Shown here piece after piece: positions 8,495 to 15,676 of a stretch of DNA of 19,111 nt. Source of the stretch: an uncultured Blautia sp. (GTDB taxonomy: Bacteria > Bacillota > Clostridia > Lachnospirales > Lachnospiraceae); NCBI RefSeq assembly GCF_934372025.1, contig NZ_CAKROJ010000045.1:1-19111 (forward strand), given 5' to 3'. The notes below the pieces were generated by a model, which saw nothing but the letters and a program-made list of their open reading frames with translations, ran no database searches and was not told where the DNA came from. The first letter of the stretch is position 1. Every line of letters begins with the position of its first letter. Both the position numbers and the translations under genes were made by a program.

Positions 8495-9373
8495 ATGGAA
8501 AAAGATCAAAATCAGAAATATCAGGAAAAAAAACAGCATGGAAGTAAACTCTTTCCATTTAATATTTATCCATGTACGATTCCGTTGGATTTTCCATCGG
8601 TTTCGCTGCACTGGCATAAAGACATGGAAGTAATATATATAAAAAAAGGAAAAGGAGAGATTCAGCTGGAGACTGCTTTGTTTCAGGCAAAGCAGGGAGA
8701 TATTTTTGTGGTTCCGCCGGGAACGCTTCATGCATTGCACAAACTGAGCGGCTTTTCTATGGAATATGAAAATATTATTTTTGAGATAGATTTTCTTGGA
8801 TTAGGAGTTGCAGATCTATGCGCCGGTGAATTTCTGGTTCCTCTTGCAGCGGGAAAACTCCTTCCGCCAATCCGCGTAGAAGAACGGGAGGAAGAATATA
8901 TAGCTCTGAAACAATGTCTGACCCAAATGGAAAACTTGTGTGAATTCAGAGAAAAGGGATATGAACTGGGGGTAAAAGCTTCTTTGTTTCAGATGCTCTT
9001 TCTTCTGATAAAAAAATATCCATCTGTAAAAGAGGTGGCCTCACCGGATCGTGAACGACTGAAATCGGTTCTGCAAATGATTGAAAAAAATATCACTGAA
9101 AATCTTACCATTAGTAAAATGGCAAAATATTGTGGATGGAGTGACAGCCATTTTATGCGCTGGTTTAAAAAAATGACAGGGTTAAGTCTGATAGCTTATG
9201 TGAATGAAAGAAGACTGGCGATGGCAGCAGAAGCGTTAAAGAACAGTGATGATAAGATACTGAGTATTTCACAGGATGCAGGATTTGCCAATCTCTCTAA
9301 TTTTAATCGACAGTTCAGAAAACATTACGGAGTGACTCCGAAGGAATATCGTGAAATGAGCAACAGCATATAG
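8495..9373 (+). CDS. AraC-family transcriptional regulator with N-terminal cupin domain
   Basis: This 292-residue cytoplasmic DNA-binding protein should respond to a small ligand, often a sugar. Residues about 20-110 form a cupin-like sensor domain with HWHKDMEVIYI (from residue 39), a KGKGEI turn and GDIFVVPPGTLHAL. Residues about 190-290 hold two helix-turn-helix units: ENLTISKMAKYCGWSDSHF and the AraC signature region ending GFANLSNFNRQFRKHYGVTP. The frame stays open upstream to 8372, but the ATG at 8495 is chosen because AGAGAGGA precedes it, a candidate promoter lies just upstream and the residues before it do not look like protein sequence. Divergence from glgP suggests control of that gene and/or its own, but no operator is proven. 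Its cupin sensor distinguishes it from the receiver-domain AraC protein at 1129-2658. Confidence 0.9.
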   Translation: MEKDQNQKYQEKKQHGSKLFPFNIYPCTIPLDFPSVSLHWHKDMEVIYIKKGKGEIQLETALFQAKQGDIFVVPPGTLHALHKLSGFSMEYENIIFEIDFLGLGVADLCAGEFLVPLAAGKLLPPIRVEEREEEYIALKQCLTQMENLCEFREKGYELGVKASLFQMLFLLIKKYPSVKEVASPDRERLKSVLQMIEKNITENLTISKMAKYCGWSDSHFMRWFKKMTGLSLIAYVNERRLAMAAEALKNSDDKILSISQDAGFANLSNFNRQFRKHYGVTPKEYREMSNSI

Positions 9374-9391
9374 AAAAAAGCAATAGTGTTT

Positions 9392-9422
9392 AGAGCTGAT
9401 CATTACTGAATCAGCTCTTTTT
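9392..9422 (+). terminator. Rho-independent terminator of the AraC-type regulator gene
   Basis: AGAGCTGAT (9392-9400) pairs perfectly with ATCAGCTCT (9410-9418) around a 9-base loop and runs into TTTTT. The right arm lies within the last codons of the convergent reductase gene, so the terminator overlaps coding DNA. Confidence 0.85.
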
Positions 9423-10287
9423 CTACATTTTCAAACCCAATTCGCTCAATTGTCTCAGCAAATCGTTCACCTTTAAGACCATGATCTTTAAAGAAAAGAA
9501 TTGCTCTTTCGATAACATCAAGAGCTTCTTCCTTTGAAGTGAAGATTTTGCTCAGAGCCTGTCCATGTGAGATTTTTTTGCCCCAACGACCTCCGATATA
9601 AATCTTATACCCATAAGCTCCGGATTCAATTGTGTGGAACGGACATTTGCCAACACAACGTCCGCAGTGTTTACAGTCAGATTCATTAATATGAAGCTTA
9701 CCATCAATAACTTTTGCTGCTCCATTTGGACAAGCTGCTTCAATTGCGCATTTTTTACATCCCCTGCAAAGGTTAGTATCTGCCTCAGGAACTCTCTGGC
9801 CAATAATTCCAATATCATTCAGGTTTGGTTTTACACAGTTGTTCGGACAGCCGCCTACAGCTATTTTAAATTTATGAGGAAGTGCTACATCACGATATCC
9901 TTCATAAAAGCGTTTGTAGATTTCTTCAGAAAGCGCATAGGAATCCAGAAGACCATACTGGCATGTTGTTCCCTTGCAGGAAACTACAGGACGAACCTTT
10001 GCCCCGGTACCACCGGTCACTAATCCTTCTTTTGCAATAAACTGCTGAAATTCTTCAATTTTTTCAAAAGGAATTCCCGGAATCTCAACAGAAAGTCTGG
10101 TTGTATACAGTAAGGTTCCGTCACCAAACTTTTCTGCGGCATCAGCCATACAGCGGTGCTGAGCTGCAGTGACCTTACCATTTGTTGTAAGAACCCGTGC
10201 GGAAAAAAGATCAGTTCCGCGATTGTTCAGAAATCCCATTCCCTTTACTCGCTTTTCATCTTCGTTACTGATTGTTAATGCTGACAT
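9403..10287 (-). CDS. Siroheme sulfite/nitrite reductase-like protein with two [4Fe-4S] ferredoxin clusters
   Basis: This 294-residue protein resembles single-subunit, DsrA/AsrC-related reductases (COG2221 type). Residues 1-95 look like the ferredoxin-like half domain of nitrite/sulfite reductases. The siroheme-[4Fe-4S] site is C104-x4-C109 together with C147-x3-C151 (in GGCPNNC). A bacterial ferredoxin insert follows: cluster one C174, C177, C180, C186-P and cluster two C205, C208, C211, C215-P. The C-terminal part (225-294) carries GGRWGKK and a helical tail. Likely role: six-electron reduction of sulfite or nitrite, or an electron-transfer function, in the cytoplasm; the substrate cannot be decided from sequence. 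No AsrA/AsrB, nitrite transporter or siroheme synthesis gene adjoins it. AGGAG lies 7 bases before the ATG. It is divergent from a LysR gene, with LysR-type operators between, so inducer-dependent control is likely. Confidence 0.85.
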   Translation of the reverse strand: MSALTISNEDEKRVKGMGFLNNRGTDLFSARVLTTNGKVTAAQHRCMADAAEKFGDGTLLYTTRLSVEIPGIPFEKIEEFQQFIAKEGLVTGGTGAKVRPVVSCKGTTCQYGLLDSYALSEEIYKRFYEGYRDVALPHKFKIAVGGCPNNCVKPNLNDIGIIGQRVPEADTNLCRGCKKCAIEAACPNGAAKVIDGKLHINESDCKHCGRCVGKCPFHTIESGAYGYKIYIGGRWGKKISHGQALSKIFTSKEEALDVIERAILFFKDHGLKGERFAETIERIGFENVEKELIQ

Positions 10288-10320
10288 ATAAATGCTCCTA
10301 TCACTTTATTTACTAGAGAT

Positions 10321-10349
10321 AATATACCACTTGAGTATATATTTGAAAA
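10321..10349 (-). promoter_or_regulatory. Candidate promoter of the reductase gene
   Basis: Read on the minus strand, TTTTCA (10344-10349) and TATATT (10321-10326) are separated by 17 bases, placing the transcription start near 10314, about 27 bases before the ATG. The inverted repeat at 10322-10340 overlaps the -10 and spacer. Confidence 0.5.
10322..10340. promoter_or_regulatory. LysR-type box, promoter-proximal
   Basis: ATATAC (10322-10327) and GTATAT (10335-10340) form a 6-bp inverted repeat with a 7-base centre and contain a T-N11-A core (T10325 to A10337). This matches the general LysR-family binding pattern. It overlaps the candidate reductase -10 and the candidate -35 of the LysR gene. 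Confidence 0.45.
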
Positions 10350-10359
10350 ATGATATTAT
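10331..10359 (+). promoter_or_regulatory. Candidate promoter of the LysR regulator gene
   Basis: TTGAGT (10331-10336) and TATTAT (10354-10359) are separated by exactly 17 bases. The start would fall near 10366, just before the palindrome at 10372-10386, so the regulator could repress its own gene. Confidence 0.5.
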
Positions 10360-10371
10360 TTTATAAAAACA

Positions 10372-10386
10372 ATAGGTAATACCTAT
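10372..10386. promoter_or_regulatory. LysR-type box, perfect palindrome
   Basis: ATAGGTA-A-TACCTAT is a perfect 7-bp inverted repeat about a single base and contains a T-N11-A core (T10373 to A10385). Its centre is about 65 bases upstream of the predicted reductase transcription start, the classical position of a LysR recognition site, and just downstream of the predicted start of the LysR gene. Confidence 0.65.
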
Positions 10387-10416
10387 ATATTGATTTCGCA
10401 GGAGGATTTTACGCAG

Positions 10417-11328
10417 ATGACGATTCGACATCTGAATATTTTTGTTGCGGTTGCAGATTTTGGTTCTATGAGCGCAGCTGCGTCACATTTATATATTTCT
10501 CAGCCGACCGTAAGTCAGGCAATTCGTGAACTTGAAAAACATTATAATGGTCTGCTGTTTGAGCGTCTTGGTAAAAAGCTTTATCTGACGGAGAGAGGAA
10601 CTCTTTTACTTCCTAGAGCGAGAGAATTGGTTCATCAGTTTGAAGAAACAGAGGAACTGATGTTAAACCAGGGACAGTCTTCGACTTTAAAACTGGGTTC
10701 GACGATCACAGTTGGAACCTGTCTGACACCGTTTTTAATTCCGGAGCTTCAGAGAGCCTGTCCGGAAGTAAGGGTTTCATCATATGTAAATAATACAAGA
10801 GAGATTGAGAGAAAACTGCTGCGTTCAGAACTTGATGTGGGAATTGTTGAAGGCGAAATTCTTTCTCAGGACTTAACAGTGATTCCAATTGTAGAGGATT
10901 GTCTGGTTCTTGCAGTGGGAAAAGAACATCCATTATATTCGAAAAAAATACTGTATGTGCAGGATCTTGATCAGCAGGCATTTGCCATGCGGGAGCCGGG
11001 AAGCGGAACGCGTCAGCTGTTTGAAGACTATGCAGCCAGACATCAGATTTCTTACCAGACAGCATGGGAAGCAAACAGTCCGCGTACATTGCTGAATGCA
11101 GTGCTTTATGATAAAGTACTTTCCGTAATGTCTCTGAGATTAATGTATCATGAAATCAGACATGGGAGTATTCGTGTCTTCCGAAATGAAAACGGGGAAT
11201 GGAACCGGAAGTTTAAACTGGTTTATCATAAAAATAAATTTCTTACACCGGCAATCTATGAACTGGAAAGAATTCTTCATTCATATCGAAATGTAGAAAT
11301 ACCTGAAAAGACAGGGATACTGCGATAG
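10417..11328 (+). CDS. LysR-family transcriptional regulator
   Basis: This 303-residue DNA-binding protein has a winged helix-turn-helix at about 2-62 (FGSMSAAASHLYISQPTVSQ, then LEKHYNGLLFERLGKKLYLT) and a periplasmic-binding-protein-like effector domain at about 85-295. The effector domain starts with LKLGSTITVG and includes MREPGSGTRQLFE near residue 190. That segment is typical of the CysL/CbbR branch, which often controls sulfur, nitrogen or carbon assimilation genes. The start at 10417 follows AGGAGG at 10400-10405, a rather long 11-base gap; a TTG at 10390 is in frame but lacks a ribosome site. It is divergent from the reductase gene and two T-N11-A boxes lie between them, so it probably activates that gene and represses itself. 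The effector is unknown. A 16-base gap separates it from the pseudouridine synthase gene, so the two may be co-transcribed. Confidence 0.93.
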   Translation: MTIRHLNIFVAVADFGSMSAAASHLYISQPTVSQAIRELEKHYNGLLFERLGKKLYLTERGTLLLPRARELVHQFEETEELMLNQGQSSTLKLGSTITVGTCLTPFLIPELQRACPEVRVSSYVNNTREIERKLLRSELDVGIVEGEILSQDLTVIPIVEDCLVLAVGKEHPLYSKKILYVQDLDQQAFAMREPGSGTRQLFEDYAARHQISYQTAWEANSPRTLLNAVLYDKVLSVMSLRLMYHEIRHGSIRVFRNENGEWNRKFKLVYHKNKFLTPAIYELERILHSYRNVEIPEKTGILR

Positions 11329-11344
11329 TAAAACGAGGTAGTTT

Positions 11345-12334
11345 ATGGAAAAATATCTTAATTTAAAAGCAGATCATTCGATGCAGGGCATGACAGTTGA
11401 AAAAATTCTTCGTAAGAATATGGGTCTTACAAAGAAACAGATCAGTCGTGCAAAATTTCGGCCAGACGGAATCTGCAAAAATAAAACACAGTGCCGGGTA
11501 ACCGAAAAGATTTCTGAAGGGGATGAAATTCGTGTGTGTCTGGAAACAGAAGATCTTGAGTCAGTACAATTGACTTTTAATGAGAAAGCAGTTAAGCTGG
11601 ATATCATTTATGAGGATGAGGATGTCCTGGTGGTAAATAAACAGGCAGGAATTCTGACACATCCATCCGGGATGCATTATAGTGACAGTTTGTCGAACCA
11701 TGTGAGTGCGTATTTCAGGCTAAAAGGTCTTTCGGTCTGTGTGAGGCCGGTAGGTCGCCTGGATAAAGAAACATCCGGAATTGTTCTGTTTGCAAAAAAT
11801 CAGGTGGCTGCGCAGAGATTACAGGAACAACGGGCAAAGGGGCTGCTGGAGAAACAGTATCTTGCAATAACAGAAGGAAAACTTCCAATTGATCAGAACA
11901 GTGACTGGCATACGATAGACTGTCCAATACGAAAAACGGGGAACCATCCTCTTAGGATGGAAGCAATAAAAAACATCAATATGTCAGCAATGGGGCAGAG
12001 TGTTTGCGAAAATTCTATGGACAATGTGGGATATCTTCATGCTGTAACACATTATCGAGTGCTTGACAGTACCGATGAATGGTCTGTTGTAAATCTGAAA
12101 CTGGATACAGGACGTACACATCAGATTCGGGTGCACATGCTGTCGATTGGACATCCATTGCTTGGAGATTCACTGTATAACAGATCATTAGATAAAAAAG
12201 AATTATATTCAATAAATCGCGCGGCGCTTCATGCATGGAAAGTCAGCTTTTATCAGCCGTTTACCAAAAATAAAATTATTCTGGAGGCTTCTTTACCGGA
12301 AGATTTTCAGCAATTTTATCAGAAAAAAATATAA
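11345..12334 (+). CDS. RluA-family pseudouridine synthase
   Basis: This 329-residue enzyme should isomerise specific uridines in ribosomal or transfer RNA to pseudouridine. The N-terminal ~75 residues look like an S4-type RNA-binding region (LTKKQISRAKFRPDGICKN, then ISEGDEIRV). The catalytic domain follows, with IIYEDEDVLVVNKQAGILTHP and GRLDKETSGIVLFAKN, in which D140 is the catalytic aspartate. GRTHQIRVHM and GHPLLGDSLY near the C-terminus are further family motifs. A glycine takes the place of the more common histidine before RLD, a variation I believe is frequent in Firmicutes members. The ribosome site is GAGGT, about 8 bases before the ATG. An additional ~25 residues around 205-225 (including KNINMSAMGQSVCEN) look like a small insertion. 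Which RNA and which position are modified cannot be told from sequence. Confidence 0.93.
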   Translation: MEKYLNLKADHSMQGMTVEKILRKNMGLTKKQISRAKFRPDGICKNKTQCRVTEKISEGDEIRVCLETEDLESVQLTFNEKAVKLDIIYEDEDVLVVNKQAGILTHPSGMHYSDSLSNHVSAYFRLKGLSVCVRPVGRLDKETSGIVLFAKNQVAAQRLQEQRAKGLLEKQYLAITEGKLPIDQNSDWHTIDCPIRKTGNHPLRMEAIKNINMSAMGQSVCENSMDNVGYLHAVTHYRVLDSTDEWSVVNLKLDTGRTHQIRVHMLSIGHPLLGDSLYNRSLDKKELYSINRAALHAWKVSFYQPFTKNKIILEASLPEDFQQFYQKKI

Positions 12335-12357
12335 AATAACAAACAATGGAGGGTGTT

Positions 12358-13695
12358 ATGTCAGCACAGGTTCGTGATATGACGAAAGGTTCTCCGGCAA
12401 AACTGATCCTGTTTTTTGCAGTACCGTTGATGCTGGGGAATATTTTTCAGCAGCTATATACAATGGTTGATACCATTGTAGTTGGACAGATCGCAGGCGT
12501 TCAGGCACTTGCAGCACTTGGTGCGGTTGAGTGGATCATGTGGATGGTACTTGGTGTGTCTACCGGTATCACGCAGGGATTTTCGATTCTGATCTCCCAG
12601 CATTATGGAGCAAAAAAATGGGATGCTCTGAAAAAGACAGTGGCACACAGTTATTTGCTCACGGCGGTGACTGCAATACTACTTTTGATCGTCAGCCAGC
12701 TTACTGCAAGATGGATTCTTGTTTTCCTGAATACTCCGGATAATATTATAGGTATGTCTCTGATATATCTGCGAATTGTTTTCTGTGGAATTCCGATCGT
12801 GGCTGCTTATAATATTCTGGCATCTGTACTGCGGGCGCTTGGAAACAGCAGAACACCGTTGATCGCGATGATCATTGCTTCATTCATCAATGTAATTCTG
12901 GATATTCTTTTTGTTGCTGTTCTGCACTGGGGAGTGGCAGGAGCGGCACTGGCAACTGTGATCGCACAGACTTTTTCTGCATTCTATTGCTTCCTTGTAG
13001 TGCGTAAAATCGAAATTGTACATACATGCAGAGAGGATTTTGCAAAAATACCGGGACTGAATCGAAAATTGTTTGCTCTTGGAGCACCAATCCTGTTTCA
13101 GGATGTGATTATTTCAGTTGGAGGTCTTGCAGTCCAGTTTGTGATCAACGGGTATGGCTTTTTGTTTGTGGCCGGATTTACTGCAACAAACAAGCTGTAT
13201 GGAGTGCTTGAAATGGCAGCTATTTCTTATGGCTATGCAATTGTTTCTTATGTTGGACAGAATCTTGGTGCAGGTGAGATCAGACGAATCAAAAAAGGAG
13301 TTCGTGCAAGTACAGTGCTGGCCTTTTTTACATCGGCAGTTATCAGTATACTTATGTTCCTTTTCGGAAAAATATTATTATCAATGTTTATCTCCGGTGA
13401 TCCGGAACAGGCAGGGCAGGTGCTTGCAATTGCGTGGCATTATCTTTCTGTCATGGCGTCCTGTCTGTGTATTCTCTATTTCCTGTATGTGTATCGTTCT
13501 GCCCTTCAGGGGCTTGGAAATACAATGATTCCGATGCTGAGTGGAATTGTGGAGTTTTTTGTCAGAGTAGGTGTGGCACTTCTGTTGCCGCGTCTGATCG
13601 GGCAGAACGGGATTTTTTATGCAGAGATCGCAGCATGGACAGGAGCTGTGATTTTGCTGGTAAGCAGTTATTATGTCAGTATCCGCAAATATTAA
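12358..13695 (+). CDS. MATE-family multidrug/metabolite efflux transporter
   Basis: This 445-residue membrane protein would export a cationic drug, toxin or metabolite in exchange for Na+ or H+. About twelve hydrophobic helices are visible as two similar halves. The N-terminus carries the family pattern MTKGSPAKLILFFAVPLMLG, then FQQLYTMVDTIVVGQIAG and ITQGFSILISQHYGAKK; the second half has FVAGFTATNKLYGVLEMAAI and ALQGLGNTMIPMLSGI. Length is normal for the family (about 440-460). The start at 12358 is chosen because GGAGGG lies just upstream; the in-frame ATG at 12346 has no ribosome site and overlaps that motif. It sits 23 bases after the pseudouridine synthase gene, so co-transcription is likely. 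No neighbour indicates a substrate. Confidence 0.95.
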   Translation: MSAQVRDMTKGSPAKLILFFAVPLMLGNIFQQLYTMVDTIVVGQIAGVQALAALGAVEWIMWMVLGVSTGITQGFSILISQHYGAKKWDALKKTVAHSYLLTAVTAILLLIVSQLTARWILVFLNTPDNIIGMSLIYLRIVFCGIPIVAAYNILASVLRALGNSRTPLIAMIIASFINVILDILFVAVLHWGVAGAALATVIAQTFSAFYCFLVVRKIEIVHTCREDFAKIPGLNRKLFALGAPILFQDVIISVGGLAVQFVINGYGFLFVAGFTATNKLYGVLEMAAISYGYAIVSYVGQNLGAGEIRRIKKGVRASTVLAFFTSAVISILMFLFGKILLSMFISGDPEQAGQVLAIAWHYLSVMASCLCILYFLYVYRSALQGLGNTMIPMLSGIVEFFVRVGVALLLPRLIGQNGIFYAEIAAWTGAVILLVSSYYVSIRKY

Positions 13696-13710
13696 CCGAG
13701 AAAAAGAAAC

Positions 13711-13719
13711 TGGTACAAT
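13711..13719 (+). promoter_or_regulatory. Possible extended -10 promoter before the CinA-like gene
   Basis: TGGTACAAT has a TGn extension and a five-of-six -10 hexamer, 32 bases before the ATG at 13751. The -35 position (about 13691) reads ATTAAC, which is weak. It may give this gene transcription independent of the MATE gene. Confidence 0.3.
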
Positions 13720-13750
13720 AGTAGAAAAAAGAGATCGGGAGACAGAGAAA

Positions 13751-14233
13751 ATGAAGACGATAGATAAAGAACATATTATAAAAAAATTGATCAACACGCA
13801 TACTACGATTTCTACAATGGAAAGCTGCACATCGGGCATGATTGCTTCTGCGATCACAGATACAGAAGGGGCATCTGCAATTTTTCCGGGAGGATACGTT
13901 ACTTATCTGAATGAAACTAAGATTCTGACAGGCGTTGATGAAAAAATAATCCAGAAATATGGTGTATATTCCCGGGAATGTGCTGAAGCAATGGCAGCAA
14001 CAGTACAGGAAAAACTGCATACCGATATTGCCGTTGGAATAACCGGAACTACAGGAAATGTTGATCCGAACAATGCCGACAGTGTGCAGGGAGTGGTATA
14101 TTTCTGCATTCGGATAAAGAATGAAATAAATACATTTGAGATGCATGCGGACGTTGCAGGACGGAACCGTCATGAAATCAAACAGCTGTATACAGATATG
14201 GTATTTGAACAGCTGGATTTACTTGTGATATAA
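13751..14233 (+). CDS. CinA C-terminal domain protein (nicotinamide-nucleotide amidohydrolase PncC family)
   Basis: This 160-residue cytoplasmic protein matches the stand-alone CinA C-terminal/PncC family, which hydrolyses nicotinamide mononucleotide to nicotinate mononucleotide and ammonia in NAD salvage. Visible motifs: STMESCTSGMIAS near the N-terminus (S25 in the nucleophile position of the family's ESCTGG), GGYVTYLNETKILTGV, YGVYSRECAEAMA, and GITGTTGNVDPNNADSVQG in place of the commoner GITGIAGP form. No N-terminal MoCF/competence domain is present, as in other stand-alone members. The start at 13751 follows CGGGAGA and leaves 55 bases after the MATE stop; an upstream in-frame ATG at 13673 would overlap the MATE gene and add residues unlike the family. 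Activity is not certain given the altered second motif, although similar variants exist. Confidence 0.85.
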   Translation: MKTIDKEHIIKKLINTHTTISTMESCTSGMIASAITDTEGASAIFPGGYVTYLNETKILTGVDEKIIQKYGVYSRECAEAMAATVQEKLHTDIAVGITGTTGNVDPNNADSVQGVVYFCIRIKNEINTFEMHADVAGRNRHEIKQLYTDMVFEQLDLLVI

Positions 14234-14251
14234 AGGAAAATGGTGTATATT
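14223..14251 (+). promoter_or_regulatory. Candidate promoter for the dipeptidase gene
   Basis: TTGTGA (14223-14228) and TATATT (14246-14251) are separated by exactly 17 bases. The -35 overlaps the last codons of the preceding gene, and the predicted start is about 30 bases before the dipeptidase ATG. Confidence 0.5.
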
Positions 14252-14290
14252 GGGAAATAAAGAACAAAATAAAATCTGGAGGGAATTACG

Positions 14291-15649
14291 ATGAGTATAA
14301 AAGAAGAAATTCATGGATTAACGGATGAAATACTGTCAAATCTGGAAAGACTGGTGGCAATTGATTCACAGCTTGGAACACCGGCAGAAGGAATGCCATT
14401 TGGAGAAGGTCCGGCTAAAGCTCTTGATGAAGCACTTAAGATTGCAGAAGAACTTGGATTTAAGACAGTAAATCTGGATAATTACTGTGGCTATGCTGAA
14501 ATGGGGGAAGGTGAAGATATCGTAGGCATTGCCGGACATCTTGACATTGTACCGGTTGGTGGTGACTGGACGTATGATCCATTTAAGCTTACGAGAGAGG
14601 GAGACCATGTTTATGGACGTGGTACTACAGACGACAAGGGACCAATTCTGGAGGCTTTGTATGCAATGAAGCTGCTTCGTGATTCTGGTGTAAAACTTAA
14701 TAAAAGAGTTCGTCTGATCATGGGCTGTAACGAGGAAACCGGTTCTAAATGTATGGAACACTATAATAAAGTTGCAGAAGAAGTATCCTGTGGATTTACG
14801 CCGGATGCCAGCTTCCCATGTATTCACGGAGAAAAAGGCCAGATGGGAATGATGGCATATTCCAAAAATACAAAGATTATTTCCATGAATGGCGGATTCG
14901 TTTTCAATGCGGTATGTGATACCTGTAATACAGTCATTCCGGCAGAAGAAGGGCTGAAAGAAAAACTTGAAGCCGCGCTGGCAGAAACAAAACTTCAGGA
15001 ATATAAACTGACGGAAGAAAATGGTGAGATCAGTATTTATGCAAAAGGTGTTCCGGCACATGCGAGCACACCGAATCTTGGTGTGAGTGCGGCTGGTGTT
15101 ACGTTCGAATGCCTTGCAAAAGCAGGTTTTGAGGATGATTTTGTCAAATTCTATAATGAACATATCGGTACATCATGTGATGGTTCCGGATTAGGTCTGA
15201 AATTTACTGATGAGTATGGTGAACTGACTCTGTGTAATGGTATTGTTAAAACAGAGGACGGTGTGATTTCCTGCACGATTGATATTCGTGTACCTGTTAC
15301 ATTAAATGCAGATGATCTTCGTAAGATGTGCGAAGGCAAACTGGAAGATAATAACGGACGAATTGAGATCCTGTCAATTGGAGCTCCATTATTCTTCCCA
15401 AAAGAATCCCCGCTTGTAAATGCTTTATATAAGGCTTATGTGGATGTCACGGGTGATACAGAGAATAAACCGATGGTTATCGGTGGTGGAACTTATGCAA
15501 AATCTCTTAAGAATATTATTGCATTCGGACCAGAGATGCCGGGAATCGATTATCGCATTCATGGTGCAGATGAATTTATTCTTGTATCCGGTATGGAAGA
15601 AGCAGTGCTCGTATATATGGAAGCAATCAAGAATCTTCTTGCTATCTGA
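14291..15649 (+). CDS. M20-family dipeptidase (PepV-like)
   Basis: This 452-residue cytoplasmic di-zinc metallopeptidase would cleave dipeptides (Xaa-His/beta-Ala types are known for PepV) from imported peptides. Metal and catalytic residues are all visible: H83 and D85 (GHLDIVPVG), bridging D114 (TTDDKGP), general base E148 and ligand E149 (CNEETGS), D173 (TPDASFP) and H424 (DYRIHGADE). The lid domain is roughly residues 190-380 and contains GVPAHASTPNLG. Length is normal for PepV (about 465-470). The start has a strong GGAGGG 7 bases upstream, with a candidate promoter before it. The sequence looks intact. The closely related carnosinase and succinyl-diaminopimelate desuccinylase groups are less likely because of the GRGTTDDKGP and CNEETGSKC context. 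Confidence 0.94.
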   Translation: MSIKEEIHGLTDEILSNLERLVAIDSQLGTPAEGMPFGEGPAKALDEALKIAEELGFKTVNLDNYCGYAEMGEGEDIVGIAGHLDIVPVGGDWTYDPFKLTREGDHVYGRGTTDDKGPILEALYAMKLLRDSGVKLNKRVRLIMGCNEETGSKCMEHYNKVAEEVSCGFTPDASFPCIHGEKGQMGMMAYSKNTKIISMNGGFVFNAVCDTCNTVIPAEEGLKEKLEAALAETKLQEYKLTEENGEISIYAKGVPAHASTPNLGVSAAGVTFECLAKAGFEDDFVKFYNEHIGTSCDGSGLGLKFTDEYGELTLCNGIVKTEDGVISCTIDIRVPVTLNADDLRKMCEGKLEDNNGRIEILSIGAPLFFPKESPLVNALYKAYVDVTGDTENKPMVIGGGTYAKSLKNIIAFGPEMPGIDYRIHGADEFILVSGMEEAVLVYMEAIKNLLAI

Positions 15650-15676
15650 GCAAAATAATACAAATAAAGATATTTT

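Noticed and set aside
14366..15163. Long minus-strand open frame (265 codons) opposite the dipeptidase gene
   Set aside because: It lies entirely antisense to a gene with all M20 metal ligands, is Phe/Cys/Ile-rich as antisense frames are, and shows no ribosome site or domain.
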